From: Marthasterias glacialis
Taxonomy: Eukaryota > Echinodermata > Asteroidea > Forcipulatida > Asteriidae
Direction: 5' to 3'
Assembly (NCBI GenBank): GCA_911728455.2
Contig: OU452233.1
Span: forward strand, 8,008,505 to 8,072,504
Length of the DNA: 64,000 nucleotides
Positions 25,805-43,165 of this stretch are shown here, piece by piece. The notes beneath the pieces are model-generated. The model saw nothing but the letters and a program-made list of their open reading frames with translations. It was not told the origin of the DNA and did not search any database. Numbering within the stretch: position 1 is the first letter of the stretch; each line of letters opens with the position of its first letter. The position numbers and the translations under genes are program-made.

Positions 25805-27094
25805 GCTGCATCATCAAAGGCACAATTCCCGTGTCGTGAATATTTCCCCCTTAGATCTACCCTGTTACACCGATGTGTAATAAAGCTGTACACACAGTAC
25901 TTTCCAAACCCCTTCTGTCGTCGTTGCAGGAGCTCCAAAGCACTGAGTAGGCACTGGTACATGGGCAAAACCAAAAGTCTTCATAAATTTCAACCCAGCA
26001 TGGTGTGCTTTTCGAATTGTGCCAATGAAACAACAGAGACATATAGTTCATTGTACAAAATGTATACCGCACACCCACATGACCCAGATCTTTCTCACTT
26101 GATTGGTGGAACACGCTTGTCACGTGTCATACTTTATTTTGCCATGTATTTGCATGATTTACTGCCGCGACATTGGCGCGTGATACATTGATTAATTTTT
26201 GGATGGTGTACTTAAGTTTTTCGGTGCTTATTTCGCAGTATCGTTCCCAAAATAATCGTTCTCGCCTAATCGTCCAAACAAGGTAAAGCCGAGTCAGGAC
26301 GGAGACAAGGTTGGTGTCTACATGGAGTGTGCGGGGTGGACGATTTTCTGTTTCTATTTTCTGTTTATTGTGAAAAAAAAATAAAAAATTCTAGGCGTGA
26401 GGTTATAATACAAAACAAACATTGAATGCATTCTGGTCATGCAGTGTCGCAGAATTAATCACTCGGTTAGAATCTGGCTGTTTCATTTCACTTCATGATT
26501 ACATTCTGTGACAATGCACTCACATGCATTCAATAATACACTCACATGCATTCAATATTTATATATTGTGTTATAGCAGTCTGCAATGTACACATTTACA
26601 CAAACCCCCAAAACACTTTGGACAAGTCTATTTACACTGCATGGGTGAATCATGTCTCAAACAACCCAAAGACAAACACAGTAAAAAGATGGAAGTCTAT
26701 ACAGGCTCTTTTTTTGTCTGGTTTTGTGTACCGTTGCTACGGCAACCAAACGGTCAAATTTGCGCAAGGCTGCTTGCTTGGCCCACTCAGCCAATTTAAA
26801 CACACAAATGCATTGTTTAGGGGGTACATCCCCCAGTACTGCAATGGTGAATGCTGATGTACATGTATGTTCATACATGTACATATCAAATGTACACGAA
26901 CCACTTGATAGACTAGGAGCATGGGCCGGAATAAACGCGACTGCTAAACTGTCATTACATCCAAGGTTTGACTGTATACAATAATAGAACTTACACAGTA
27001 GAACACTTCTAGGTAGTCATGGTAGTATGTGGTCTCAAATTGTGTGTTTTTTGTTTATTTTTGTTATTTTAATTTTTTTTTATGCAAGTCGTTG

Positions 27095-27411
27095 GACACA
27101 CAAGGCCAGTAAGGCACAGGAGGTGTGGGCTACAGATCAACTGTTTTTCCCAGGGGCCATTGCTACCTACTCCTGGGGCTGAAACAGGGTTACCCCCCTT
27201 TACAGTCCGTAAGGATGTAGGCTTGGGTATCATCCATCAGAAGCCTGGCTGGTAGAGCAGAAGGCTCTACCTCCCCAACTTTTACGAAGCAATTATGGTC
27301 AAGTGCCTTGCTCAAGGACACAAGTGTCATGACTGGGACTCGAACCCACACTCCGATGACTCAACCACCAGAGCTTGAGTCTGACGCACTAACCACTTGG
27401 CCACGACACGC
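27095..27411 (-). repeat. tRNA-Leu-like SINE, second copy
   Basis: Minus-strand head GTGGCCAAGTGGTTAGTGCG, then GACTCAAGCTCTGGT and GGGTTCGAGTCCCAG, followed by TGTCCTTGAGCAAGGCACTT. This is the head type of 1509-1923 with a different body. The distal boundary near 27095 is approximate. Confidence 0.65.
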
Positions 27412-28740
27412 CACGTGGTTTAATTTTTGAGAAAAGATGATTTTGTAGAGTCAAAACGCGTGTCAATTTCCTATGTGTTGGTTTGTTTACACAGCAGGCA
27501 CTTTCACACAAGTGCTAAATTTTGTGATTTAAGTAAACAATTTTCTTTAAATATTGAACTATATAGCTAAACATAAAAATAATTGTATCATATGTTATTT
27601 TTGTGTACCTCAGTTGATAAGTATAATTTTAAATTATAAATAAAAAGTTATCATTTTTTTTGTAACATATTGAAAGAGCCTTCTTTCCATGTTAGTCTGG
27701 TTCTGTCTAATGTTCAAGATAACATATTGTAAGTTTAGACACCAGACTAAAAGCACATAATTTTATTTAGTTGCACTGACATGACTGTCTAAGAAGCCTA
27801 AGAAGTATACTTAAAGCACATCAATTTGGCTTAAGACAATGCTGGCCTATTTCCAAAAAGTTTGATGTGTGTAATTAAGCCTAAGGACAGTACTTTTCTT
27901 CCTGCAAAGGACAAAATACGCACTATTTTTGAAAAGTGTGTTATACCCAGTGAGTATCTACAATACCAACTGCAGTAATCCCTGCAAACACAGGTATTTG
28001 AATTTGTTGATTTCTTGTTGGCAGGTATCAATGAGTCCTTAATCGTGCAGTTTACAATGGCAGTGCTCTATATGGAGCACAGACTGCATAGCAGAAAGTA
28101 CATAAAACTCCAAACCGGTCGAATGCAACTGTCATTTTGGCTGGAAACCTATTTAAGCTGAGATAGATTTGTATAAATGTGCTTTGCATGTTCAGCTCCT
28201 GGCAGCTCTTCCGAAACTGCAAAAGCCCCCTTTCCGAAAGCCGTAGAAAGCAGAAATTGTTGTTCAACAAACTCAACGCAGTGCTTTGTTTTAAGAAATA
28301 CAAGGAGCGCTGTAAACTGCTTAAATTATGAAGGAGAGCTCTCTACACTTCTCAGAACCGAACTTCATACGATAATCTTTAGACTAATCTAAGCAGCTTG
28401 CTCATGGACGTTTACACCAACGCAGCTATGGCCATCGCACACGTGCGTTTCTTTCTATTGATTTTGTTTTTACTTTTACTTTTATGTAGTGTTTTAAAAT
28501 GTGCTGGGTTGTGCTGAGCTCTTTGTGAGTTATTGATCCGCACCTCTGGTGCTGTAAATACAATTCTGCTTTCTACCCAAATGTTTTAAAATTAACTTTA
28601 AATTTTTAAGAATTGCTTCTTTCCTTTTGCACTCCACGGACCTAATTAAGGAGTGCAGAGGAGTGCAATTGGGTGCCGGTTCAGGCTCCTTCCTCTTGTT
28701 TCACGGAGCCTAACCTTAAACCCAAGCCAAAGACGTGGTT

Positions 28741-31700
28741 TCAAAAAGGGTCCCAGTTTACCTGAAGTTGCAGCTTGTTGGTGAAGAACATCCGCTTCCA
28801 CCCCATCTCATGAGCTAAAGATCGCATCTCGTCTGTCACTGTGTCGCAATGATTCTCATAGATTTGTTCCCAAAGGGCTTCTGTATTGCATATCTGAATG
28901 TGAGAACATAACCACGAACGAAACAAAAGTGTTATATGTATGTCATTCTATACGTCTTAAGCCGTGTTCGCATTGGACTTTTTTGGGGGGTAACCTAACC
29001 GCGCAAATATGGGTAACTTGACCATTTTAAGTCCAGTGCGAACAGCCCTGGTAAATTACACCCAGGTGACTTAACCGAGTCCAATGGGTAGTTTAACCGG
29101 CCACTTTCTGCCCAGGTAAACTAACCTGGTCAAACTAACTAAGCCAAAAAGTCTAATGCGGTCGCATCGTCCCAGTAAAACTGGTCAGTATAATACCATC
29201 TCTGGTTCGTACGCGCAAAGGCTGGTTTATTGTCGGTCGCGCGACGGTAAAATCGACACGTGACGCAGCTCATAGTCCACGCTGACGCCTCCAAATGAAT
29301 TTGTTTTCTCCCAAAAGAACTTTGACGGATGATACTGTTTCAAAACGACAAACGGAAAAAAACTTTTCCAGAAGCCACATTTAAGGCACAAAATACTTGA
29401 AACAACTTTGAGTATCGCTGCTGAGATAATGTCGAGTCCGAAGACATTCATTTGTATCCTTTGACTATTACTAATTGATGACAATTTTTTTTTCTTCACT
29501 GGCTCGAACGCTGCTCCCCGATTACGGACTAGCCCACCCATCCCCATCTGAAACTCCAACAGTGTTTCAGCCTTAAAAATGGCTCTCAAGACCCATCTTT
29601 TCCCCAAAATGTTGCTGGTCGAACACCTTGCTGTATCTTTTGTTTGTTTTTCTTCTTCTTTCCTTGTTTCAGCGCCTTGTATCCTCTGGCAATTTGGCAC
29701 TTTATAAATTCAATTAGTAATATTTACATGTAAGTCTTCATCTGTTTTGACTAAAGAAAAAAGTCCATATGATAGGCCCATCTAAATAAATTTTTTAACC
29801 GTCAATTTGTCAAAACATCGACCGTTGCATCTTTAGCGGCAGAAAGTACAAAGTACAAAGTACAAGTAGGATATATTAGAGAGTAAAACTTATTCTAATC
29901 ATCATCGCTATTTGGTGTTCTTGCAAATTGTTGTCAACAAACTTACATCATACATCATCTTGCAGGTCTGGGAGAGAGCGGCGATGTCTTCAAGCTCGAG
30001 ATAAGACACCATGTAGATGAGGAGTGGGCGTGGCATCCTTACCAGGTAGTCGATGTTACCCTTGCACAACTCCAGAGCATAGTTCAGGGTGCGCTCGTCA
30101 AACACTCTGCCAACATCAACTACATCAAGAAAAGGAGATTACAGGTAAATTTCTAGAGGGGAACCAAAGGCAATGACCCAGGGTATGGAGGCAATAGGCT
30201 GATCCATTAAGCCCCGCCTACTATTGTACTGACCAATTACAACCTTGACAACACCAATGAAAAGCGGACAGAAGTCCGACACGTTAAAATTCCATTAGAA
30301 AAGTAAACAAACCGCTGTCATTGTTCTGACACACAACAGCAAACACAACTGTACTAACTTTTGATTTGTTTTACTTTTGGTGGTGCAAATCCCACAGCAG
30401 TGGTCCCTGTACAGTTGTCAGGGATGCCAGTCAGGTTTTCAGGTTTGTGTCCAGAGCCTGAAAATCACGCATTGACACCCTCGTTATGCTTGAAAAATCC
30501 TAACTTGGTCTTTAATTTTACAAGGAAAAAGCCTGAATTCAGGCTATTGCCTGAAAACTAGCATCCCTGAGTTGTGTAAAAGTGGTTTAACAGTGCTCCT
30601 GTCTGCATTGTTCTTGGGACTCAGGCACTGCTAAAAAGGCCACGAAACTAAATCCATACCATTCAAGAAAACCATAAACGTGTGTGGCAAGAAAGTCAGA
30701 CCATGTGCTGTTGCTAGGCAGTTGCTAAGGTAGGCGGGGCTTAATGGATCAGTCTATCGCCTCTGTGTTCTGGGTCTTGCCCTGCTAGCCCATTGCTAAA
30801 ATCACTGGACTTGGGCTAGCAGTTTAGCGGGCATATCTGTCTGGAGTTGATATCAATTACACTTCCTCATTATGAAACACTAAAGAAGCCACTTATTCTA
30901 TTCCCTAATGTTCTGCTGAAGTTTCATAAGAGATCAGGGGCCAATAGGAAAAAACGCTAAGCACAGAAAATGACTGGTTAGCAGAAATTGGTGACCAGCC
31001 AAAATACCATCTTATCCACAATGCTTGTGACTGGTTCCCTGCTTTTTTGTCCGCTTAGCAAACAAAGTTGTTAAGCAACATTCACTGCTCAACAGCTTTT
31101 TGATGGACTGTTATCAGTGCTTCACTGCCTTGTGAATAAACCTACACTGCATGCGATCATCAAATGTGAAGTCTTCGTGAGATTCTTTGACTTCTCCGGG
31201 GGCCAGTCTTCGGTAGTCGTTCCTCAGCGTTATCTTCCATGTCCTCCAAATAACCTGTGTAACAAATGAAATAAATTTAATAATCTGTTTTTAATTGGCG
31301 TAATAGCTGCATCGGGGATAAAGAATGTTACTTTGGTTTTACCATTACACCGATGAAAGTTGCATAAAGAGAAAAGGATCCAGACATTTTTCGTTTCTTA
31401 AAGTTGCACAGCACGATATTCGCTTGTTTTTAAGACAAATTTTTGAAGAATTTTTTTTCTGAAACGAATTTTGACAGATGATGCTGTTTTGAAAAAAAAT
31501 TATACAAAAACTTGGCATATATGCAAAAAAAACATGTAATGGAATGCGAACAGGCAATCCACGAAGTGTTATACGTCGTTTTACATGTAACAAATTAATT
31601 GGCGATGAATCTCCAGATCCCATAATTAATCAAATGCCATAGTCATGGTAAGTTATCTGCAAGTACAGTCAGTAGCATTCAATCGGTAAGTTTTATGATC

Positions 31701-33064
31701 AGGAATGTTGCCGGTCAAAAACCAAGGATACGAATATGTAATCACTTTACAGTACTAGCCCAGGTTTGGATTTCACAAGGCGCTTGGACTAGTCTTATCA
31801 CTAGTTAGGACGAGTAACTACATGTAGTCCTAACTTATAGGACTAGTCCTTAGTTAGGACTAGTCCTAAGTTAGGACTAGTCCTAAGTTAGGACTAGTTT
31901 TGTGAAATCCACCCCTGGTAGGACGTCAGTCTCCGTTGCACTGCCAACGATGTCCTGGCTGGGTATATAAAGGCTCTATCTAACTAAACTTAGATGGATG
32001 ATGCTGATGCACTGACTTACATATTGTTTTACGTAGTCGACGCAGGGTACCGCCTGTGCCTAGACGTTACATTGCTTATGATAGGTTCTTAGTACAGCTG
32101 GTATCCTGCGTTGACTGTGTAAAATAATAATGTAACAAGGCATAAGCGAAAACATGCTATCCGCATAGTGTGTACGCGTCTTTTGTCGTTGAAAACTTAG
32201 GGGTAAAAGTTGGGCTTAAAAAATGACAGACTGCAAGGTTTTTAGCCCCTGAAGAAGCATCGATTAGGTGGACACAAAATGATCATGAGTACAATTAAAT
32301 GCCAATTATATCATCTGTAATATACTGAGAAGCCAGTACTACTACGTAGGTGATTTTCAAGCTATTTTGTCATGTCCTTGTAATTTTGGGCAATTTTTTG
32401 CGGAAAATCGTAGCAAATAGCCCATCAACATTTCATCTCCAAGGTTTCTCTGGGGCGCTGCCCACGACCGATAATGTCAAAATCTCAAAAAAGGAGTTCA
32501 GCGCCCCATTTACTGGGTGTATGCCAGGGATGGGGATGGCTTATATAGGTTGTAATGCGAACAAAACAAGAGTAAAATCCTTTTTTCACCTGAAAGTTCG
32601 TTCATATATTCCCAGTTTCAAATTATTCCTTGAATATCTTTTAAATATCTACGTTCATTTTCGGTGAATATTATACTTGCGAACTTGTACTGTTGTACAA
32701 ATCGTCCCGAACATTAATGGTTCTAACGTTACTTAGTATTACAGTAGTATTTTGTTAGTAATAGTAGTACTACCTAGTAAAAGTAGTGTAGTAACGTAGT
32801 ACTAGTACTGTAGGCCTGTGCTGTAGCCTACATAACATTGGCGAGATTGTTTTAACACTAACAGTACGGTTAACAGTACGGTTTTCAACGTTCTCGAGCA
32901 TCAAAATCACCAAAAAAGGGTCATCTTTAATTGACGCATACATATTCCGATATTTTTTTTACCTCTTTTCGATGAATGATGAATTGATTGAAGTCTTTTG
33001 AAGGCGGAGGAGCTTGGTTGCTAGCGTCAAACAAGACGCCGTCGGCTGGCAGTAAAGACGCCAT
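28741..33064 (-). CDS. FBXO36: F-box only protein 36
   Basis: Four coding exons on the minus strand: 32963-33064 (start ATG, 34 codons), 31146-31254, 29947-30119 and 28893 down to 28762, the last possibly reading on to a TGA at 28741-28743. Phases are 0, 1, 0 and all borders are GT/AG. F-box proteins recruit substrates to SCF (Skp1-Cullin1) ubiquitin ligases; the substrate of FBXO36 is unknown. Visible features are an N-terminus with QAPPPSKDFNQF, the segment VIWRTWKITLRNDYRR, an F-box core (RPLLIYMVSYLELEDIAALS), then ALWEQIYENHCDTVT and the tail motif GWKRMFFTNKLQLQ. These match vertebrate FBXO36 in order and spacing. With read-through the product is 178 residues, near the 188 I recall for the human protein. 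The vertebrate basic tail after LQLQ is missing; CAG/GTAAAC at the end of exon 4 could be a donor to an unseen exon. Introns hold MITEs and a LINE tail. Confidence 0.9.
28961..29166. mobile_element. MITE-like element in FBXO36 intron
   Basis: The left end GTTCGCATTGGACTTTTTTG is the inverted counterpart of the right end AAAAAGTCTAATGCGGTCGC. The interior has repeated TAACC/GGTTA motifs. It lies in the intron between exons 3 and 4. Confidence 0.55.
29540..29725 (+). mobile_element. LINE reverse-transcriptase C-terminal tail fragment
   Basis: The + strand translates as NSVSALKMALKTHLFPKMLL, the familiar C-terminal tail (SFKxxLKTHLF) of CR1/L2-type LINE polymerases. This is followed by TTTGGCACTTTATAAATTCA, a LINE-like 3' end. 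It is heavily truncated and lies in an FBXO36 intron. Confidence 0.6.
30197..30754 (-). mobile_element. MITE with ATTAAGCCCCGCC terminal repeats, copy 2
   Basis: The ends CTGATCCATTAAGCCCCGCC and GGCGGGGCTTAATGGATCAG are perfect inverted repeats over at least 20 bp. TA lies on each side. It sits inside a split copy of the CCTGAT family (GAGGCAA before, TCGCCTCTG after). The 558-bp interior has no coding potential. It lies in an FBXO36 intron. Confidence 0.75.
30937..31112 (-). repeat. Hairpin repeat (CTGCTTAAGC family), diverged
   Basis: Ordered matches are GGCCAATAGGAA, CGCTAAGCACAGAAAATGAC, ACCAGCCAAAATACCATCTT, TGACTGGTTCCCTGCTTTTT, CGCTTAGCA and GCTCAACAGCTTTTTGATGG. It lies in an FBXO36 intron. 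Confidence 0.5.
31759..31918. mobile_element. MITE with TTAGGACTAGTCCTAA internal repeats
   Basis: The ends CCAGGTTTGGATTTCACAA and TTGTGAAATCCACCCCTGG are inverted repeats. The interior has several TTAGGACTAGTCCTAA-type palindromic units. It lies in FBXO36 intron 1. Confidence 0.7.
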
Positions 33065-34006
33065 GTTGACAACTGTCTGGTACGAGGTGAATCTGGCACT
33101 GTATTTTCAGATACTTGCGGTTAGTTACCAGACTCACTTTATTTAATTCCAGCGACATTCAACAGAGGGCGGTTTATTAATTCAGTGAACCATGTTTTGA
33201 GAAATGCACCACAGATCCCAATGCGGCAATCACTGCTAAAATAATGCTAATTATTCTAAAATAACGTAAAAAATATTCGCCCTCTTGAAATCAAATCAGA
33301 TTTATTTGCTGATAAATAAACTTCATTTTTTCTTTAAATTTGTTGTAGATTAGCCATATTTTATAGTTTTTGAGATCGATATGCTCATCCAAAATGAAAA
33401 CGCCTCTGAACGAGTAAACTGCACTGGCCAGGCGTCATCTTGGGAAAATGAACTACACTTTTAAGCAAATTAGGGCCATTGTTAGAGGGCTACTGTACCC
33501 TAAATGCTCTAGGTTGAAAGTTAACAACCCAAGGGGCACAATATCAGTCAATTTTACGACAATCCACAAAGAAAGCCATTACCTTCAAATTTTTGATTTA
33601 CAGAAAAAGTTATGGGTTTGCATTTATTCATCACTGAGGCTTGGCGCATGATTTTCTCTCTATTTAGTTTGAGTCCATCCGTCTTTACGGCTATGATTTT
33701 ATTCTGTTATTTAAAAACAGTGAGTTTCAATTATTTTTCCCCAAAACTAATGTGCACTATGTCTTTTGGAAAACAGTTGCAAGTCAATACTAGAAATAAA
33801 TTGGAATAAACAAAACTAAAGAAATTACAAAAAGGTGCATTTATCATTTTTTGATGTAGCGGTTTTATTGACAAAAAATGAGGAATAAATAAGAAAGAAA
33901 GAAAGAAAGATTCATTATTAATTTATACTTTCGGTGACATTAAAACAGATGTTCTTTTTTTTTTAATATTCTTATTCAATTCTTCTTCAATCTGTTAATA
34001 AGATGA

Positions 34007-34701
34007 ATATTCGGTTTGCGGTAACAATCAATCAATCAATCAATAGACAATTGCGGTAACACCATGTGATTATAGCCCATCTACTTTGCTATAATATACA
34101 GTAGATTGTTCTTGTGACTACTCTGTAAGTCATTTGGTCACAGTCTCGCTGCGCAGTCACTATGTTATGGCAGTGAAGTTAATCACGTGAAAGTTCCCTC
34201 GATCAAGCTAAAGTAATGGTGTAGTCATGGACTATTTTCAGAACTAAGTTGTCTCCGAACTCTGAAACGTACGAAAGCCCAATCGTGCCACAGAAATAAA
34301 TAAAATCACTGGAAAATAATCCGTAATAACGAATTAATTAATTAAGTCGTTATTACGGATTATTAATTCGTTATTACGGATTATTAATTCGTTATTACGG
34401 ATTATTAATTCGTTATTACGGATTATTTAATTCGTTATAACGGATTATTAATTCGTTATTACGGATTATTTAATTCGTTTAACGGATTATTAATTCGTTA
34501 TTACGGATTACTAATTCGTTATAACGGATTATTAATTCGTTATTACGGATTACTAATTCGTTATAACGGATTATTAATTCGTTATAACGGATTATTTTCC
34601 AGTGATTCTATTTATTTCTGTGGCACGATTGGGCTTTCTTAGAAATGTACTCCGCACTAAGACATGATAATAACCACATGATGTTACCGCAAACCGAATA
34701 T
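34007..34701. mobile_element. Outer inverted-repeat element containing a nested palindromic element
   Basis: ATATTCGGTTTGCGGTAACA at the left is matched by its exact inverse TGTTACCGCAAACCGAATAT at the right, with CATGTG..TTAT text continuing both arms. (AATC)n has expanded in the left arm. The element is interrupted by the 366-bp palindromic element at 34273-34638. No coding potential. Confidence 0.7.
34273..34638. mobile_element. Foldback element with ~63-bp inverted ends and a 21-bp tandem core
   Basis: Terminal arms starting GAAAGCCCAATCGTGCCACA match each other over about 63 bp with two mismatches. Between them lie about twelve units of CGTTATTACGGATTATTAAT (21-22 bp) at 34348-34588, with variants TTATAACG and GGATTACTAAT. 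The unit is itself partly palindromic. Confidence 0.8.
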
Positions 34702-36432
34702 ACGCTGATACCTCACCATGCAATGCCTGAAACACATGCTGTTAATAATAATAGTATTAATAACACACACACACAAATTCTAAACTTGTATTAACACTAA
34801 AAACTTGTACTTTGATAATACGTAATTTCTTATAATATATGCGCTGATTCATCACATACACACCCGATTGGAGTTTTTAAAGCGCTCGTTATTATATCTT
34901 TAGGTGGAGCTAAGGTTACAAGGTGATACACGAAATCTACAGCCAATAATGCCAGAAACACCGAGGTAAACTCCTCCTCACTGTTTGTGTAGGCTACGTG
35001 TCATAAAAAAATTCTAATTTACAGATACACAAAACACTGTACTTCTATTCAAACACCCTACTAACCACACTGCAATTTTGGTAAAAAGAACATGTTAACA
35101 GCCAGTTACTGTCTCTGTATTACTATTTTGTTTATAAATCTCTATCATCAGGGAGTCGGCACTGGATGCTAAAATGAACCAATAAGATAAAACCGTCAGC
35201 CCAAGCATACCACAAACACTTCTAAAACCTCACTTGTATACTCAACCAGACATAATACATGTACATTGATACAAAGACCAAAATAGTCAACTCCCTATAT
35301 TCACTGGTGAGCCGCGCCCCAAAAGAACACACTGCAATGTGTGGTCAAAAAACTACCCCAATACATACAAAAACAACCAAATGAAATGTCAGACGATGGG
35401 CGAGTCAAAGGCAAGCGTTTATCAACTCCACAGCGGAAACTTGATTTGTTTTATAATTCCTCTCCATCACGATACAGTGCACTTTAGCCCTACACATATA
35501 TACAGTGGCGTAAATTTCTTGTGAAAAATGGGGGAATGGCAATGTTAAAAAAAAAAACCCGAATAATGCTGAGCTGAGAACACGAGCAAAGTGGGCACGG
35601 GTAAGCTTACATGTAATTCCACAGCAGAACGATCGATCGCACTATGGATGCCCTTTGTGTTATTAATGTTCTCAAATAATTATGAAAAGCAATCATGCCT
35701 CCTTTTGTGCAAAACAAAAGGGCTGGAAATGTGAAATATAGCCTGGACGCCAAACATGACATTCATTACACCCATTTACAACTAGTATAATTAAATTATA
35801 AATAGTATAATTTTAACTGGAGCAGCGCTATAGTACTGCACGGGCGTATCCATCCCTCCAAAAACGATATTTATTTTCAGCGAAGTGGTGGGTATAGTTA
35901 AGTTCCAACGTTCGTGTAAAGGACCGTCTACTCACTGGTTACACGTACAGGTGCCCTGTGTACGGGCGTGTACAGACGTGGGTGTTGTCTTGATAGGGAT
36001 TTGTAGAAATGTTTTATTCATTTACTAAGCTGGCGGGTGCTTTTTCTTTAAAAACCACACATTTTTAATGACAAAAATAGGGGGGGGGGTGGTGATCCTA
36101 TGGACCATCCCCTCTGGACAAAAAGTGTTGGAGTATATATCCCCCATCCCCCTTGTATTTGACACATGACTTAATGAATGTAATAATATTATTTGCATTA
36201 TTAGGGATAAAGAATGTATATGATTTGGATTACATCCATACATCGATTTGTGATGAGCACAGTGTTGTCCCCTTTTGCGCACGTAAGACGCAGCGCATGT
36301 GCTACGCTCACCATTGTTTTTTTTTTTAGAAGTCGATTCCCAGATCATTATTTTTTCGTTTCTTATAGTGACCATCACGTGACTGTCAAAGTGCCTGCAG
36401 GGGGATTCAATATGGCCGCCAAAAGCTGGCTT

Positions 36433-42143
<5,711 letters not shown>

Positions 42144-42402
42144 ATTTTCGAAGGAAAGAGAAAAACTGTCAAAAATATCACTTAAATGTACTCAAATCTT
42201 CACACGAAATACTGTGTTATGTGCCGGCAGCTCGAAATGTGATTAACTATAATGCATGGGTGCCGTAGAGCCGTTATGATGCATTTTTTCATCGCCAGCC
42301 TTCAGTGTATGGGCTTGGATTTTATGCCTCGTAGGTCTACGTGGCAGTGCAAAAGTCTCTCAACGCGGCCTTCTATGTACATTGGTCGGTTTTTCCCCTC
42401 TC

Positions 42403-42486
42403 TATGGTGGCCCTGAAGGGACATCGCACATCGCAAACGTGTGCGCATACGTATGCGATGTGCGATGTCCCTTCAGGGCCACCATA
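42403..42486. mobile_element. Perfect 33-bp-arm hairpin element with 6-bp flanking duplication
   Basis: The left arm 42403-42435 (TATGGTGGCCCTGAAGGGAC then ATCGCACATCGCA) and right arm 42454-42486 are exact reverse complements around an 18-base loop. CCTCTC flanks both sides, consistent with a target-site duplication. It lies 260 bp upstream of the ApeC gene 1 start codon. Confidence 0.8.
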
Positions 42487-42544
42487 CCTCTCAGAATATT
42501 AAAAATGGCTCCAGTAGTAAAAGCCCCCGTTAAGTCTGAATTAA

Positions 42545-42850
42545 TTTTAGTTAAATAATCTGAAAGCAGCCACACACTGTGCTATTGTGCTCAATGAAAG
42601 GAAAAAGGTTTAAAAAAAACCTACTTGCCAATCATTTGTCAATGCATTGTTAAGATGAGTTAGCCTACATTTTCGCACAACTTAATACAGTCATGTTTCG
42701 CTTGGCGCAAGGGCTTCCTGTTCTGGTGTTTGGTTGCTTACCTTGAAACGTGCATTAGCATCGAGTACGGTAATGTATTATAACAGAATAGTGGCAGAGT
42801 ATGGAAAACGCAATTATTAAATCAACACGCAAATATTTTGGCTATTAAAA
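42545..42850. promoter_or_regulatory. Upstream block of ApeC gene 1 shared with gene 2
   Basis: About 300 bp starting 400 bp upstream of the gene 1 ATG aligns by eye with 59945-60225 upstream of gene 2. Shared stretches include GTGCTATTGTG, CACTTGCCAAT/CTACTTGCCAAT, TTTCGCACAA.TTAA, GAAA.GTGC and TATAATAATGTA-like text. It may be residual duplication or a retained control region. Confidence 0.5.
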
Positions 42851-43042
42851 TGCGTTTTTTTATTTGGTGAGTGAAACAGTTTCATAACACGAGCAGCACA
42901 TTTTATACATAAGTATACCTATATGCATTGTCTACCAAGATCATCATTTTGAATAATGTTTGTTTCTTACAGTGACAAAAAGTCAGTCACGTGATCATCA
43001 CAGTGCCCGTTGGGGATTCAATATGGCTGCCAAAGCTGGTTT

Positions 43043-43165
43043 TTAGATATTAAGTGACACGTAGTAAAAGTAAAAAGAGTGACATGTTCTTTGTGTCCTC
43101 CCCATATTGTTGTGTGCGTGAGGATGGTTTCCATCGGTCTTGCATCTTCTTATCACGGCATGCAC
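43043..43165 (-). pseudogene. Truncated remnant of an ApeC terminal exon (gene 1 type)
   Basis: The + strand text at about 42970-43150 matches the 3' end and flank of gene 1 at about 36370-36545. Shared blocks include GGGATTCAATATGGC, TTTTAGATATT, the conserved stop context, CCTCCCC and GAGGATG. On the minus strand the remnant ends CHSFYFYYVSLNI, against FYCYYESPNI in gene 1. Only the last 100 or so bases of the exon remain, no ApeC core is present, and a poly-A/T tract interrupts the region. It is most simply the 3' end of a lost gene-1 paralogue directly upstream of gene 1, fixing an ancestral repeat unit of about 6.6 kb. Confidence 0.7.

Larger units (their letters stand above)
9137..28740. 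other. Gene-poor interval: UTX 3' UTR and/or intergenic
   Basis: I see no convincing coding exon here. Much of 9.1-19.1 kb is AT-rich with homopolymer runs and could be a long 3' UTR; AATAAA motifs occur at 9524-9529 and 14657-14662 among others. The interval also holds the hairpin repeats, one CCTGAT element in each orientation, the (TTTC)n tract, the tRNA-like array and SINEs listed separately. Confidence 0.6.
33065..36432. other. Intergenic interval between FBXO36 and ApeC gene 1
   Basis: No gene is recognised. The two loci are transcribed in the same direction (minus), so this holds the FBXO36 promoter at its left and the ApeC gene 1 3' region at its right. The nested foldback (34007-34701) is the main structure. 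Confidence 0.6.

Noticed and set aside
29227-29700. 157-codon minus-strand open frame
   Set aside because: It is antisense to a LINE tail on the plus strand (ALKTHLFPK) and lies within an FBXO36 intron; no recognisable domain.
34348-34588. Possible CRISPR array because of regular short repeats
   Set aside because: Repeats are contiguous with no spacers, the genome is clearly eukaryotic, and the array lies inside a foldback element.
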